DNA of 64,000 nt. Source: Thermococcus sibiricus MM 739 (GTDB taxonomy: Archaea > Methanobacteriota_B > Thermococci > Thermococcales > Thermococcaceae). Shown here in pieces: positions 26,958 to 36,225 of this stretch; within the stretch, counting starts at the first letter, position 1, and each line of letters starts with the position of its first letter. Under the pieces are notes generated by a model. It had not been told where the DNA came from, made no database searches, and saw only the letters and a list, made by a program, of their open reading frames with translations. Position numbers and translations under genes: made by a program. The DNA lies in the NCBI RefSeq assembly GCF_000022545.1, contig NC_012883.1:372001-436000 (forward strand), in the 5' to 3' direction.

Positions 26958-28094
26958 ATGGAAGAATATATTGAGCAGACTGTAGAATTGATAAAGCGAG
27001 GGTTCGATGAGAAGAAAATAAGAGCGAGACTTCCGAGAGAGCAGGCTGATGAAATAATTGAAATAGCCAGAGCGAGAATAAAAGCAAAAAATAAGTTTTC
27101 AAGAAGTGATTTATGGATGGACTTAGAAGGACTTAGATACGCGACTCATGAAATAGTGGCTGATTATAGGGCAAAAAGAGTAAACCCTGAGAGCATAGCA
27201 GATGTAAGCTGTGGAATTGGGATTCAACTTATATTCTTCGCAAAATATGCTGATAGGGCTTATGCAGTAGACATTGATGAAAAGAAGCTTTTCTATGCAA
27301 CGAAAAATGCGGAGAAGTATAGAGTTAAGGATAAGATAACTTTCATTCATGGGGATAGTTTGAGTAAAAATGTTGTTGATAGAATTGATGCTGATGTAAT
27401 CTTCTCTGACCCTGCTCGACCACCAGAGATGCCTGAAAGAAGGCTTGAAGACCTTTTGCCGAGTCCACTTCAGATTTATGAAGCTTACAAACATAAAACC
27501 GATGCGTTTATCTTTGACTTGCCCCCTCAGATAAGAAGAGAAAAGGTACCGTGGAGCGGTGAATTTGAGTATATAGATCTCTATGGAGTACTTAACAGGT
27601 TAACCTTTTACTTTGGACCTCTCGCTAAATCAGAGCGTTCTGCAGTTATGTTGCCTAAAGGCCTTAGATTGGAAAGCAATCCTTCTCTTGAGGATATTGT
27701 GGAATGGTGTGAAACGCCTAAAAAGTATCTCTACGAAATTCCACAGAGCGTGGATTATGCCGATTTAATTAATGAGCTTTTTCACGAAGTTGATCAAAAC
27801 ATTTGGATGTTAATTAGGGAAAAAAGACGGACACTAGCTACTAGTGAGGAAGAGATAAAAAGCGATTATTTCAAGAGACGCTATATAGTTAGGGGTATCC
27901 TTGGGTTCCATCCGGTAAAGATTAATGATTTTCTAAAAAAGGAAGGCTATGGAAGGGTGACACTCAAGCTCTTTATACCTGATAATGAATACTGGAACTT
28001 TAGAAGAAAAGTTGAACAGGGTCTGAATGGTGATAAAAGGGCTTATCTTTTTAGATTTAAGGACAAAGCAATAGTGGCAGAGGGAATGGATTAA
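26958..28094 (+). CDS. Class I SAM-dependent methyltransferase, probably acting on RNA
   Basis: A 378-residue Rossmann methyltransferase. An N-terminal helical region (residues 1-55) precedes motif I IADVSCGIGIQLIFFA, acidic post-I YAVDID, and motif IV VIFSDPARPPE, which resembles the DPP/NPP loop of base-methylating enzymes. The C-terminal part (from about 270) resembles the THUMP-like domain of such enzymes (RRYIVRGILGFHPVKIND). The target is not known. It diverges from the glycosyltransferase gene; the ATG follows GGTGGGAAA. It is convergent with the small PCNA-inhibitor gene. Confidence 0.75.
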   Translation: MEEYIEQTVELIKRGFDEKKIRARLPREQADEIIEIARARIKAKNKFSRSDLWMDLEGLRYATHEIVADYRAKRVNPESIADVSCGIGIQLIFFAKYADRAYAVDIDEKKLFYATKNAEKYRVKDKITFIHGDSLSKNVVDRIDADVIFSDPARPPEMPERRLEDLLPSPLQIYEAYKHKTDAFIFDLPPQIRREKVPWSGEFEYIDLYGVLNRLTFYFGPLAKSERSAVMLPKGLRLESNPSLEDIVEWCETPKKYLYEIPQSVDYADLINELFHEVDQNIWMLIREKRRTLATSEEEIKSDYFKRRYIVRGILGFHPVKINDFLKKEGYGRVTLKLFIPDNEYWNFRRKVEQGLNGDKRAYLFRFKDKAIVAEGMD

Positions 28095-28309
28095 TTCTTT
28101 CTCCTTTCGATTGGGATTTCGAGTATTTTCATTCTTTGCACTCTCTTTGAGCCTATGCGAAGGGCCTTGAAGTATTCAACTTGTTCATTGGGTAGGAATC
28201 GATCTAATCTTGTAGATTTGAGCTTTTTTTTACTGTTTTTGTGATTCGATGGCCCTTTTCCATTGATTTTAATACTCCCATTAATGAATTCATCAAGAGT
28301 CTTATTCAT
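28091..28309 (-). CDS. PCNA inhibitor (TIP-like)
   Basis: A 72-residue, highly charged protein with low complexity in the middle (NSKKKLKS). It has two PIP-box-like peptides: KTLDEFI at residues 3-9 and TRLDRFLP near 38-45, followed by EYFKALRIGSKRV. This matches the small Thermococcales-specific PCNA inhibitor TIP, which binds PCNA and blocks replication-factor access. The assignment is by motif and size from memory. Start at 28309 chosen for GGTGGGTTA just before the ATG; TATA box CCTATATATTGG lies at about 28336-28350. It is convergent with the methyltransferase gene by a four-base overlap. Confidence 0.7.
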   Translation of the reverse strand: MNKTLDEFINGSIKINGKGPSNHKNSKKKLKSTRLDRFLPNEQVEYFKALRIGSKRVQRMKILEIPIERRKN

Positions 28310-28603
28310 TAACCCACCCAAATTAATACCCACAAACCAATATATAGGTTTTTTGGAACTAAGTTTTCATGCACCTGAAGACTCGTTGGATAGTTAAGAG
28401 TAGCTTAAATGTTTTAAAAGGTGTTATTTAGAATGAAATATGCTTTTGAGGCCCAAAAAAGGAATTGAAATTGTTTTAAACTGTTAGGGCCAAAAAACAA
28501 CTTTTTAAACTGAAATTACGCATACTATTTCAAAGATTTTAGGGAAACCCTTTTAATTTGTTTAGAATCTTACTATTTACAGTACAAACAAGGAGGCAGT
28601 AAA
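28310..28603. other. Long AT-rich leader region of glmS
   Basis: Nearly 300 bases without a convincing gene, holding the divergent TATA box of the PCNA-inhibitor gene and the glmS promoter. A GGCCC/GGGCC inverted repeat (28450-28454 and 28487-28491) has each arm followed by six A. A probable glmS TATA element lies near 28550 (CTTTTAATTTG), with AAGGAGG close to the start. No riboswitch or ribozyme core recognised. Confidence 0.4.
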
Positions 28604-30409
28604 ATGTGTGGAATAATAGGGTACATTGGGGAGAGAGATGCTGCTGAGGTTCTTGTTGATGGTCTCAAAAGACTTGAATATCGTGGTTATGATTCGGTTG
28701 GGTTAGTGACAGAAGAAGGAAAGCTCTTTATAAAGAAAGGGGCTGGGAAAATAAATGAGCTTAAAGAAAAATTGGGCCTCACCAATCTTCCTGGAAGGAG
28801 GGGAATTGGACATACAAGATGGGCAACTCACGGAATTCCCAACGACATCAATGCTCATCCGCACACTGATTGTAGTGGTAAGATAGCTATTGTCCATAAC
28901 GGAATAATCGAAAATTATATCGAACTTAGGGAGAAACTCGAAGGGAGTGGTCATGAATTTAAGAGCGACACTGATACTGAAGTCATCGCTCATTTAATTG
29001 AAGAGGAGTTAAAAAGTTCAAAATTATTTGAAGACGCTTTGAGAAGGGCACTTCTACAACTTAAAGGTTCTTTTGCATTGGGAATTATATACACAGATGA
29101 TAAGGAGCATTTATATTTTGTGAGAAATGAAAGCCCTCTAGTTCTTGGGGTTGGTAATGGGGAGATGTTTGCTGCTTCAGATATTCCTGCTTTCCTTCCA
29201 TACACAAACAAAGTCGTTTTTTTGGATGATGGAGAATACGCAGTAGTGGGTAAAGATTCATTTTATGTGAAAGACCTGAAAACGGGAAATATAAAAGACA
29301 AGAAGATCCATGAAATCAACTGGACATTAGAGATGGCAGAAAAACAGGGTTATGCTCATTTTATGCTTAAAGAAATTCATGAACAAGCAAAAGCGGTAAA
29401 AGATGCAATATATGGGAATCTCAAGACGATAGACAAGGTAGCGGAGGAAATTGCAAATTATGAAAAAGTGTTTGTAGTGGCTATGGGGACATCTTATCAT
29501 GCTGGAATTGCTGCCAAATACTTCCTTCAGCGATTGGTCAATAAAGTTGTTCTTGTAGAAGAGGCGAGCGAATTTAGATATGAGTTTGAGGATATAGTTG
29601 ATGGGAATTCCCTCGTGATTGCCATAACTCAAAGTGGAGAGACGGCAGATACATTGGCAGCAATAAAACTTGCCAAAAGGAAAGGGGCAAAAGTTCTAAG
29701 TGTTGTAAACGTTGTTGGGAGCATGGCCACAAGACTGAGCGATCTTGTTTTATATACACATGCTGGGCCAGAAATAGGAGTAGCTGCTACTAAGACTTAT
29801 ACAACACAGCTCACGGTTTTAGCAATGCTCGCAATAGCGTTGGCGAAGAGACTGGGCACAGGGGATAAGGGGTATATCAACTTCCTTGAGGGTCAACTTC
29901 AGGATCTTCCGAAATATGTTGAGGCTGTTCTTGGATATGAAAATAAGATAAAAGCCCTTGCTGAAGAACTAGTGAATAAAAAAGACTTTTTCTACATAGG
30001 GAGAGGGGTTAGTGTTGCAACTGCTCTTGAGGGTGCTCTAAAACTTAAAGAGATAAGCTACATTCATGCAGAAGGGCTATCTGCTGGGGAACTCAAGCAC
30101 GGGCCCTTGGCCCTAGTTGAAGATGGAGTTCCAGTAGTAGCGATTGTCCCAACAGGGAAAACTTTTGATAAGATGGTTTCTAATATTCAGGAAGTAAATG
30201 CTAGAAAGGGCCTTGTAATCAGTTTGGGAGATAATGAAGAGCTAGAAAAAGTTAGTCAAGTCTTTTTGAAAATGCCAAGAATAGATGAACTTTTAAGCCC
30301 CGTTGTGTATATAGTACCACTTCAATTGTTAGCATATTATTTAGCAGTACTTAGGGGTAACGACCCGGATAAGCCTAGAAACTTGGCAAAATCCGTTACT
30401 GTGGAGTGA
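28604..30409 (+). CDS. glmS: Glutamine--fructose-6-phosphate aminotransferase (isomerizing)
   Basis: Makes glucosamine 6-phosphate from fructose 6-phosphate and glutamine, the entry to UDP-GlcNAc for N-glycans. 601 residues. Catalytic Cys2 (MCGIIGYIG) begins the glutaminase domain with RWATHG and HNGIIENY. Two SIS sugar-isomerase domains follow, with [33 protein letters not shown] and the C-terminal [13 protein letters not shown] that closes the active site. AAGGAGG lies 9 bases before the ATG. It is followed at once by aglB on the same strand, linking sugar supply to glycosylation. Confidence 0.97.
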   Translation: MCGIIGYIGERDAAEVLVDGLKRLEYRGYDSVGLVTEEGKLFIKKGAGKINELKEKLGLTNLPGRRGIGHTRWATHGIPNDINAHPHTDCSGKIAIVHNGIIENYIELREKLEGSGHEFKSDTDTEVIAHLIEEELKSSKLFEDALRRALLQLKGSFALGIIYTDDKEHLYFVRNESPLVLGVGNGEMFAASDIPAFLPYTNKVVFLDDGEYAVVGKDSFYVKDLKTGNIKDKKIHEINWTLEMAEKQGYAHFMLKEIHEQAKAVKDAIYGNLKTIDKVAEEIANYEKVFVVAMGTSYHAGIAAKYFLQRLVNKVVLVEEASEFRYEFEDIVDGNSLVIAITQSGETADTLAAIKLAKRKGAKVLSVVNVVGSMATRLSDLVLYTHAGPEIGVAATKTYTTQLTVLAMLAIALAKRLGTGDKGYINFLEGQLQDLPKYVEAVLGYENKIKALAEELVNKKDFFYIGRGVSVATALEGALKLKEISYIHAEGLSAGELKHGPLALVEDGVPVVAIVPTGKTFDKMVSNIQEVNARKGLVISLGDNEELEKVSQVFLKMPRIDELLSPVVYIVPLQLLAYYLAVLRGNDPDKPRNLAKSVTVE

Positions 30410-30419
30410 GGTGATTAAG

Positions 30420-33275
30420 ATGGTTGGGACTAAAGCTAAGGAGAAAAACAAAGAAAAATCTATATCCTCTTTTGATTTTTCGAAGATTAGAGTATATATA
30501 CTTCCTTTAACAGTAATTCTCATCGCCATTATTGGTTACAAAATTAGGGCTGCAACTGGCCAGACTAGGTATTTTATAGATCCAGATACGTTTTATCACT
30601 TTGAAATTTATAAACAAGCAGTTCAAGAATGGGTTCCCAAGTATTATCCATTAGCCGATGCCCCATTTGGTTCTCTAATTGGTGAACCTTTGGGCCTTTA
30701 CATAATCCCTGCTTTACTCTATAGGTTCTTATCTGTACTTGGGCTTGAAGCAATTGAAGTCTTTAAAATGTGGCCACCAATTGTTGGATTTTTCAGTATA
30801 ATAGGAGCTTATTTCCTTGGAAGAAAACTCCACTCAGATTGGGCAGGAATCTGGGCAGCATTAGTTATGATGTTTTCAGTAGCTCATTGGACAAGAACTT
30901 TCTCTGGAAACGCTAGAGGAGACGGCCCATTCTTAATGTTCTTCCTCTATGCAGTGTTGTTCATGTTTTATTACCTTGAAATAAACGAAATCAAAAGGAA
31001 AGCAGTGTTTGGAAGTCTTTTTGTAATCTCGGGAGTACTAATGCTTTCAGTTTGGAATGGTTCACCATTTGGCCTCATGGTTTTGCTCGGATTTGCGAGC
31101 CTTTATGCAGTTGGAACATTTATCTTTGGAAAAGTTGAAGATGTTAAGAAGTTTGCCAAGGAATTTTATCCATCATATCTGGCAATATTGCTCATTGGGT
31201 ATGCTCTCACTTCAAGTGGAATTGTAAAAGTTGGAGGACACATAAGATTTGCCTTTGAGGTTTTTTTAGGCCTAGCATTGCTTACCTTAATAATGCTCTA
31301 TGGTGGCAAGTATCTTAACTACTCTGACAAAACCCATAGATTTGGAGTTGTCGCAGTTGTAGTTCTTTTGGGCTTTACTGGAGCTTACCTTTACGTGGGC
31401 CCCAAGCTATTCTCCCTCATGAGCGGCGCTTATCAATCAACACAGGTTTATGAGACTGTTCAGGAGCTTGCAAAAACCACATGGGAAGACGTGAAAAGAT
31501 ATTACTCAGTAAGAGGTACTGATGGTTTATTGTTCTTGCTTTCGCTTTTAGGGATTGCAATAGTAATATTTAGGTTTTTAAAAGCTCTAAGTCAGAATAA
31601 AGTTGATGCAAAGAACTTATTTCTCTTGGTATTCTATGGACTCTCAGTATACCTTATGTGGACAGCTGTTAGGTTTCTATTCCTTGCTTCGGGTGCAGTT
31701 TTGTTAACTTTTGGAATTTTTGTAGGGGAGTTGTTTGGAATAGTGGAAGCCATGCAAGAGAAAGTTTCAACAAAAGCTCTTTACGCCACATTGCTGATAC
31801 TTCTCTTCATACCAATTCCAATAGTGGGAGCAAACACTACCTACAATTCAGCGAAAGTTAGCGGTGAGGCAGTAACCCCAAGCTGGGAAGAAACCCTCAA
31901 GTGGCTCAGGGAAAGCACAAATGAATACGACACTGCTACTTCTTGGTGGGATTATGGCTACTGGATTGAAAGTTCTCTCCTTGGAAACAGAAGGGCAAGT
32001 GCGGATGGAGGACATGCGAGAGATAGAGATTATATAATAGCTCGATTCCTTGCAAACGATGGAAATCATAGTGAAGTTGATTTTGAGAGCTGGCAGCTCA
32101 ATTATTTCATCGCATGGATTCAAGACTGGGCTAAGTTTAACGCCATAAGCTATCTTGGTGGAGCAATAACAAGGTATGAAAGAGATAATCGGGGCATGAT
32201 ACTTCCCTTTGATCAAAAAATTGGAGAAAATTCGTATTACAGCAGATATGCTGGCATTCAATTCCACATAATTGAACAGGAAGGTAAGAAAATAGGAGTT
32301 ATTGTAGCAGGAAACCAACAGGGAGAACCAGTCCAGACAATAAATATGCAAACAGGTGAAGTTATTCCTGGAAGCGGGAACTTCCCATATGTTGTTTATG
32401 CGTTCTCAAATTACGCAGTGGCAGTTTATTATAAAGTGGCAACGAGTAACTTCTTAAAGCTTGCTTTTGGCATCCCTATTAGTTCTGAAGCAGAGTTTAG
32501 TGGCAAGTTACGTTCAAACTTTAGAATAGTTAAGAGCACTGGAGATTTATCCACATACGAATTTGTTCCATTTGGACTTTATAGAATTGAAATTTATGAA
32601 AACAATACCTGGAAATCCGTCTCAAAGCTCATTCCCGGGAATTACAAAGCTAGGCTCTACATCTCGGCATTTGGAAGGGATGTTAAAGATGCAGTCATAA
32701 AGCTTAGGGCTTATGATGGAGATAGGATTGTAAGCGAGCAGGTTATAGCTCAAAATGTCAACATTAATCACTTAAATGAAATCCCTATAGAAGTAAGCCT
32801 TGAGGTTCCAAACGCTACAAGGTATCAGCTGGTCCTCATACAAGAAGGCCCGGTTGGAGCGCTTACAGAAGCTCCAAAGTTAAACGGTAATCTTGTTAGT
32901 CCAATAAGAATCTTGAACGATGGACAAAGCGGAGAGCTTGAATTGAAAGCCGGATTCAGAAGGGACTATTCCAAGATGGACCTTTATCTCAGAGCTACGG
33001 TTATATACTTGGTAAGAACCCAGGGAGAGAACAGAGATGATCCAAAAGCTGCGTTTGAGCCCCACATGGATATAATCCACTATGAAAAAGTTGCTGGTGG
33101 CTTAAGTACCACCAATAAGGAACTCTACTTTAAAGGTCAAGTTTCGTTCCCCGAAGTTATCCAGCCCTATATAGAGAAACTCAATGGCGAATACGGAGAT
33201 AAAGTGGAGGTAAGGGGAATAAGGGTTGAGCCGGTGTTTATAGCAGATAAGGAATATATTCTTTATGAGGGGTGA
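30420..33275 (+). CDS. aglB: Oligosaccharyltransferase AglB (STT3)
   Basis: Catalytic subunit transferring lipid-linked glycan to Asn in N-X-S/T sequons on the outer face of the membrane. 951 residues: about 13 N-terminal membrane helices, with an acidic DPDTFYHFE motif in the first external loop and GNARGDGPF in a later one. The signature WWDYG lies at residues 509-513. A large soluble beta-rich C-terminal domain follows. Start at 30420 after GAGGTGATTAAG; the in-frame codon at 30411 overlaps the ribosome-binding site. Directly downstream of glmS, ten bases after its stop, so the two form an operon. Thermococcales may carry more than one AglB; this looks like a long form. Confidence 0.95.
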   Translation: MVGTKAKEKNKEKSISSFDFSKIRVYILPLTVILIAIIGYKIRAATGQTRYFIDPDTFYHFEIYKQAVQEWVPKYYPLADAPFGSLIGEPLGLYIIPALLYRFLSVLGLEAIEVFKMWPPIVGFFSIIGAYFLGRKLHSDWAGIWAALVMMFSVAHWTRTFSGNARGDGPFLMFFLYAVLFMFYYLEINEIKRKAVFGSLFVISGVLMLSVWNGSPFGLMVLLGFASLYAVGTFIFGKVEDVKKFAKEFYPSYLAILLIGYALTSSGIVKVGGHIRFAFEVFLGLALLTLIMLYGGKYLNYSDKTHRFGVVAVVVLLGFTGAYLYVGPKLFSLMSGAYQSTQVYETVQELAKTTWEDVKRYYSVRGTDGLLFLLSLLGIAIVIFRFLKALSQNKVDAKNLFLLVFYGLSVYLMWTAVRFLFLASGAVLLTFGIFVGELFGIVEAMQEKVSTKALYATLLILLFIPIPIVGANTTYNSAKVSGEAVTPSWEETLKWLRESTNEYDTATSWWDYGYWIESSLLGNRRASADGGHARDRDYIIARFLANDGNHSEVDFESWQLNYFIAWIQDWAKFNAISYLGGAITRYERDNRGMILPFDQKIGENSYYSRYAGIQFHIIEQEGKKIGVIVAGNQQGEPVQTINMQTGEVIPGSGNFPYVVYAFSNYAVAVYYKVATSNFLKLAFGIPISSEAEFSGKLRSNFRIVKSTGDLSTYEFVPFGLYRIEIYENNTWKSVSKLIPGNYKARLYISAFGRDVKDAVIKLRAYDGDRIVSEQVIAQNVNINHLNEIPIEVSLEVPNATRYQLVLIQEGPVGALTEAPKLNGNLVSPIRILNDGQSGELELKAGFRRDYSKMDLYLRATVIYLVRTQGENRDDPKAAFEPHMDIIHYEKVAGGLSTTNKELYFKGQVSFPEVIQPYIEKLNGEYGDKVEVRGIRVEPVFIADKEYILYEG

Positions 33276-33280
33276 TGGGG

Positions 33281-33297
33281 TTCTCTTTTCTTTTCTC
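33281..33297 (+). terminator. Pyrimidine-rich terminator after aglB
   Basis: TTCTCTTTTCTTTTCTC six bases after the aglB stop, before the TATA box of the rpl7ae operon. Confidence 0.5.
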
Positions 33298-33314
33298 TCA
33301 TTTCAAAAGGAAAG

Positions 33315-33323
33315 ATTTAAAAA
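33315..33323 (+). promoter_or_regulatory. TATA box of rpl7ae operon
   Basis: ATTTAAAAA, centred about 64 bases before the ATG. The predicted transcript start near 33343 would give a leader of about 40 bases that begins at the first of three GATGA repeats. Confidence 0.55.
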
Positions 33324-33382
33324 GCAAGCATCCTTCCCTAACTTGATGACTCGATGAACGATGAAGTTTGGAGGGATGTGAA

Positions 33383-33754
33383 ATGGCAAAGCCAAGTTAT
33401 GTAAAATTTGAAGTTCCAAAGGAACTTGCTGAGAAAGCCCTTGAGGCTGTTGAGATTGCAAGAGACACCGGAAAGGTAAGAAAAGGTACAAACGAGACAA
33501 CAAAGGCCGTTGAGAGGGGTCAAGCTAAGCTTGTGGTAATTGCCGAGGATGTTGATCCTGAAGAGATTGTTGCTCACTTGCCACCCCTCTGTGAGGAGAA
33601 AGAGATACCCTACATTTATGTTTCAAGCAAAAAAGAGCTTGGAGCTGCTGCCGGTATTGAGGTTCCATCTGCAAGCGTTGCTATAATTGAGCCCGGTAAG
33701 GGTCGTGAGCTTGTTGAGGAAATTGCAATGAAAGTTAGGGAGCTTGCTAAGTGA
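33383..33754 (+). CDS. rpl7ae: 50S ribosomal protein L7Ae
   Basis: A 123-residue kink-turn binding protein, part of the large subunit, C/D and H/ACA RNPs and RNase P in archaea. Conserved RNA-binding segments are [28 protein letters not shown] and the late loop [15 protein letters not shown]. The frame opens at 33368, but the ATG at 33383 ([11 protein letters not shown]) is the family start with GGAGGGATGTGA upstream. First of three ribosomal genes. It would be the core protein bound by the guide RNA at 21372. The leader may carry its own L7Ae site. Confidence 0.97.
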   Translation: MAKPSYVKFEVPKELAEKALEAVEIARDTGKVRKGTNETTKAVERGQAKLVVIAEDVDPEEIVAHLPPLCEEKEIPYIYVSSKKELGAAAGIEVPSASVAIIEPGKGRELVEEIAMKVRELAK

Positions 33755-33822
33755 GCTCCCTTTTCCACAACTCATTAAATTGGGCGAGCTTTTACATTTA
33801 CAATCATTTAGAGGTGTGAGGA

Positions 33823-34035
33823 ATGTCAGATGAGGGATATCCAGCAGAGGTTATTGAGATTGTAGGAAGAACAGGAGTTACTGGTGAGGTTACTCAGGTA
33901 AAGGTTCGTGTTCTTGAGGGAATGGACAAAGGGAGAGTTATCAGAAGAAACATCAAAGGCCCAGTTAGGCTTGGAGATATAGTAATCCTCAGAGAAACCG
34001 AAAGGGAAGCTAGAGAAATTAGAGCAAGAAGGTGA
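33823..34035 (+). CDS. rps28e: 30S ribosomal protein S28e
   Basis: A 70-residue OB-fold protein of the archaeal/eukaryotic small subunit. Pattern [25 protein letters not shown] and a C-terminal [15 protein letters not shown] tail fit the family exactly. The ATG at 33823 follows GAGGTGTGAGGA. The stop overlaps the rpl24e leader. Between L7Ae and L24e, the conserved order. Confidence 0.95.
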   Translation: MSDEGYPAEVIEIVGRTGVTGEVTQVKVRVLEGMDKGRVIRRNIKGPVRLGDIVILRETEREAREIRARR

Positions 34036-34040
34036 GGGAC

Positions 34041-34244
34041 ATGGCAAGGTGGAACGTTTGTTCATACTGTGGAAAAGAATTCGAGCCTGGAACGGGAAAA
34101 ATGTATGTTAGAAATGATGGAAGAGTGTACTTCTTCTGTTCAAGGAAATGTGAAAAATACTTTTTCATGGGCAGAAATCCAAGAAAGCTTAAGTGGACAA
34201 AAGCATTTGAAGAAGCAAAGCTTCAAAGAGCAAAGAGGAAGTGA
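34041..34244 (+). CDS. rpl24e: 50S ribosomal protein L24e
   Basis: A 67-residue zinc-binding ribosomal protein: CSYCGKEF and CSRKCEKYF provide the four cysteines, followed by [10 protein letters not shown] and a basic tail. The ATG at 34041 follows AAGGTGAGGGAC, which contains the S28e stop. Last gene of this operon, followed by a T-tract. Confidence 0.95.
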   Translation: MARWNVCSYCGKEFEPGTGKMYVRNDGRVYFFCSRKCEKYFFMGRNPRKLKWTKAFEEAKLQRAKRK

Positions 34245-34246
34245 CC

Positions 34247-34262
34247 TCTTTATTTTTTCTTT
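34247..34262 (+). terminator. T-rich terminator after rpl24e
   Basis: TCTTTATTTTTTCTTT two bases after the rpl24e stop; the next gene (dnaG) is convergent. Confidence 0.6.
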
Positions 34263-34326
34263 GCATGATTAGATTTACTCTACTTTTTGAAGATTAAGAT
34301 TTAATAAGGAAATAAAGAATAGAAGT

Positions 34327-35652
34327 TTACTCAGCGAAGGTCAGTATTTTGAGATTTATTGGTCTTCTTACAACGTTGCTCTTTCTTGCCCCAATCAGGT
34401 ATTTAACACCTTTCTCACTCACTGTATCAATGAGGCGCTGGGTTATTATTCCATTGAAGATTATTGCATGAATATTCTCTTTATTGTTTAACGAATTTGA
34501 TAGGTCTCTTATTGGTATTTCTGCTAGGATGCTTTCGTTTTCATCTAGGAGGATTGCTTTTGGGTCTCGTTTAACTTCTTCAATCCATTTACTGAATTTA
34601 TCAATCTCTGATAGTTTAGGGGGTCTTATCGGCTTTATAAACCTCTCTTCTTTTTTCTCAACTTCAACTTTTACCTCTTCTATTTTGGGTTCTTTTTCAT
34701 GGATTTCTTCTTGTACTTCTGTTTTACTCTCCATTGGTACTTCTTCAACTTTTTCAATAGGCGTGGGGGGTTTTTGTTCTCTTTCTTTCATGAGTTCATA
34801 GAAGCTCTTCCCTTTTGCAAACAGCTCATTAATAACTTGTTCTGCAGGCACTTTACTTCTTAATGATTTGATTATTTCTTTCTTTGTAAGCTCCTCAACT
34901 TCCTTTCCTTCAGGCGCCCTAGCCACATAATCGATGTCGGCCACTTGAAGTAGCTCTTTAAGAATTAATTCTCCTCCCCTGTCCCCATCTGTGAATGCTG
35001 TAACGATTCTCTCTTTGCTAAGTTTTATTATGGTTTCTGGAATCGATGTACCTTCTACAGCTATGGCATTTTTTATTCCGTGTTTGAGGAGATTAAGTAC
35101 ATCAGCTCTTCCTTCTACTATGATTATTGAGTCTGAAAATGGAATATGTGGTCCGGCAGGGAGTTTTTCTGATCCATATTCGATTAGTTCTTTAGCTCTT
35201 ACCTCTTTTTTGACTTCTTCAGTAATCTCTTGTGTTTCGGGAATTTCTTCTTCCATAAGGGTTTCTAGGATTTCTTTGGCTCTTTCAATGATGTATTTTC
35301 TCTTCGTTGCTCTGACATCCTCAATTCTCATTACATTTATCCTTGCTTCTGAAGGGCCTATTCTGTCTATGGTCTCTAAGGCCGCTGCTAAAATTGCCGT
35401 TTCAACTCTATCTAGGCTAGAAGGGATTGTTATAGTTCCATAACTCTTTCCAGCTCTTGTGTGAACATCAACCTTTATCCTTCCGATCCTCCCGGTTTTT
35501 TGGAGTTCTCTTAAATCTAAATCATCTCCGAGTAAACCTTCTGTTTGCCCAAAAATAGCACCAACCACATCTGGTCTTTCTACGATTCCACTTGCTTCAA
35601 ATTCTGCGTGTATAACATATTTAGTCGTTCCAAAATCATCCTTTGCAGCCAT
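34327..35652 (-). CDS. dnaG: DnaG-type primase/exosome-associated protein
   Basis: Archaeal DnaG, 441 residues. The N-terminal RNA-binding domain starts MAAKDDFGTTKYVIHAEF. The central Toprim domain (about residues 170-250) has IIVEGRADVLNLL and AFTDGDRGG for metals. A Pro/Glu/Lys-rich linker varies between species, and a conserved C-terminal domain ends VNLKI-type (PINLKILTFAE). In archaea it is a stable subunit of the RNA exosome; primase activity has also been reported. The ATG at 35652 follows GAAGGTGATAGC and matches the known N-terminus. The same frame stays open upstream with a possible TTG start at 35736 after GGAGGGG. Confidence 0.95.
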   Translation of the reverse strand: MAAKDDFGTTKYVIHAEFEASGIVERPDVVGAIFGQTEGLLGDDLDLRELQKTGRIGRIKVDVHTRAGKSYGTITIPSSLDRVETAILAAALETIDRIGPSEARINVMRIEDVRATKRKYIIERAKEILETLMEEEIPETQEITEEVKKEVRAKELIEYGSEKLPAGPHIPFSDSIIIVEGRADVLNLLKHGIKNAIAVEGTSIPETIIKLSKERIVTAFTDGDRGGELILKELLQVADIDYVARAPEGKEVEELTKKEIIKSLRSKVPAEQVINELFAKGKSFYELMKEREQKPPTPIEKVEEVPMESKTEVQEEIHEKEPKIEEVKVEVEKKEERFIKPIRPPKLSEIDKFSKWIEEVKRDPKAILLDENESILAEIPIRDLSNSLNNKENIHAIIFNGIITQRLIDTVSEKGVKYLIGARKSNVVRRPINLKILTFAE

Positions 35653-35758
35653 GCTATCACCTTCTATCTCTTTCTTTTTTAACATTCTTTGCTTATCAAG
35701 CAAAATTTGCTGGATTGTAGTCTTTTTCCTCTTCAATCCATACCCCTCCTGTTGGGGG

Positions 35759-36139
35759 TCAGAAACGGAGACTTTTAAACCGCAAATATAGTCCATATAG
35801 ATCTTCAATGCCTTTAATGTCCTTCTTTGCTATTTTTTTGAGTTCTCTTCTTGTGTTTGTATCTACTCTACACTTATATCCTTCTAAATACTGAGTTAAT
35901 TTTTTTGCCAGATCTTCACCTTTTCTGTCGAAGTCTGTTAATATCATTATATCATGATAGTGAGAGGCTGTTAGAGCGATCTCCGCTAATGGAAAGCGGG
36001 AGAGCTTAATTATCTCCGTTTCGACCCCCAATTTTCGTAAAGCCACCTCGTCTCGCATTCCTTCTACAAGGATAACACCATTAAACTCTCGCAATTTGTC
36101 TATAAGTTGCTCAAGTCTTTTATAATTTTCGGCATACAT
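35759..36139 (-). CDS. Toprim domain protein (UPF0292-like)
   Basis: A 126-residue stand-alone Toprim protein. Motifs GVILVEGMRDEVALRKLG (Glu) and IMILTDFDRKGEDLA (Asp-x-Asp) are the metal-binding pairs of the Toprim fold, as in RNase M5-type nucleases and DnaG. It may be a small RNA/DNA-processing nuclease; nothing shows the substrate. Directly upstream of dnaG on the same strand, with 106 bases between, so a shared transcript is likely. The pairing of two Toprim genes is noteworthy but also known from relatives. TATA box TTATAATATCC lies near 36168-36177. Confidence 0.75.
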   Translation of the reverse strand: MYAENYKRLEQLIDKLREFNGVILVEGMRDEVALRKLGVETEIIKLSRFPLAEIALTASHYHDIMILTDFDRKGEDLAKKLTQYLEGYKCRVDTNTRRELKKIAKKDIKGIEDLYGLYLRFKSLRF

Positions 36140-36225
36140 CTTGCCTTCATAGGGATGGACGTAGAGGATATTATAAAGTTTTGGGAAAGTTTTTATTATG
36201 AATAAGTCCTATCTAGTTGAGGCAT

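Noticed and set aside
28369-28431. A 20-codon open frame (MHLKTRWIVKSSLNVLKGVI) upstream of glmS.
   Set aside because: No ribosome-binding site at proper spacing, no recognisable protein, and such frames are expected by chance in AT-rich DNA.
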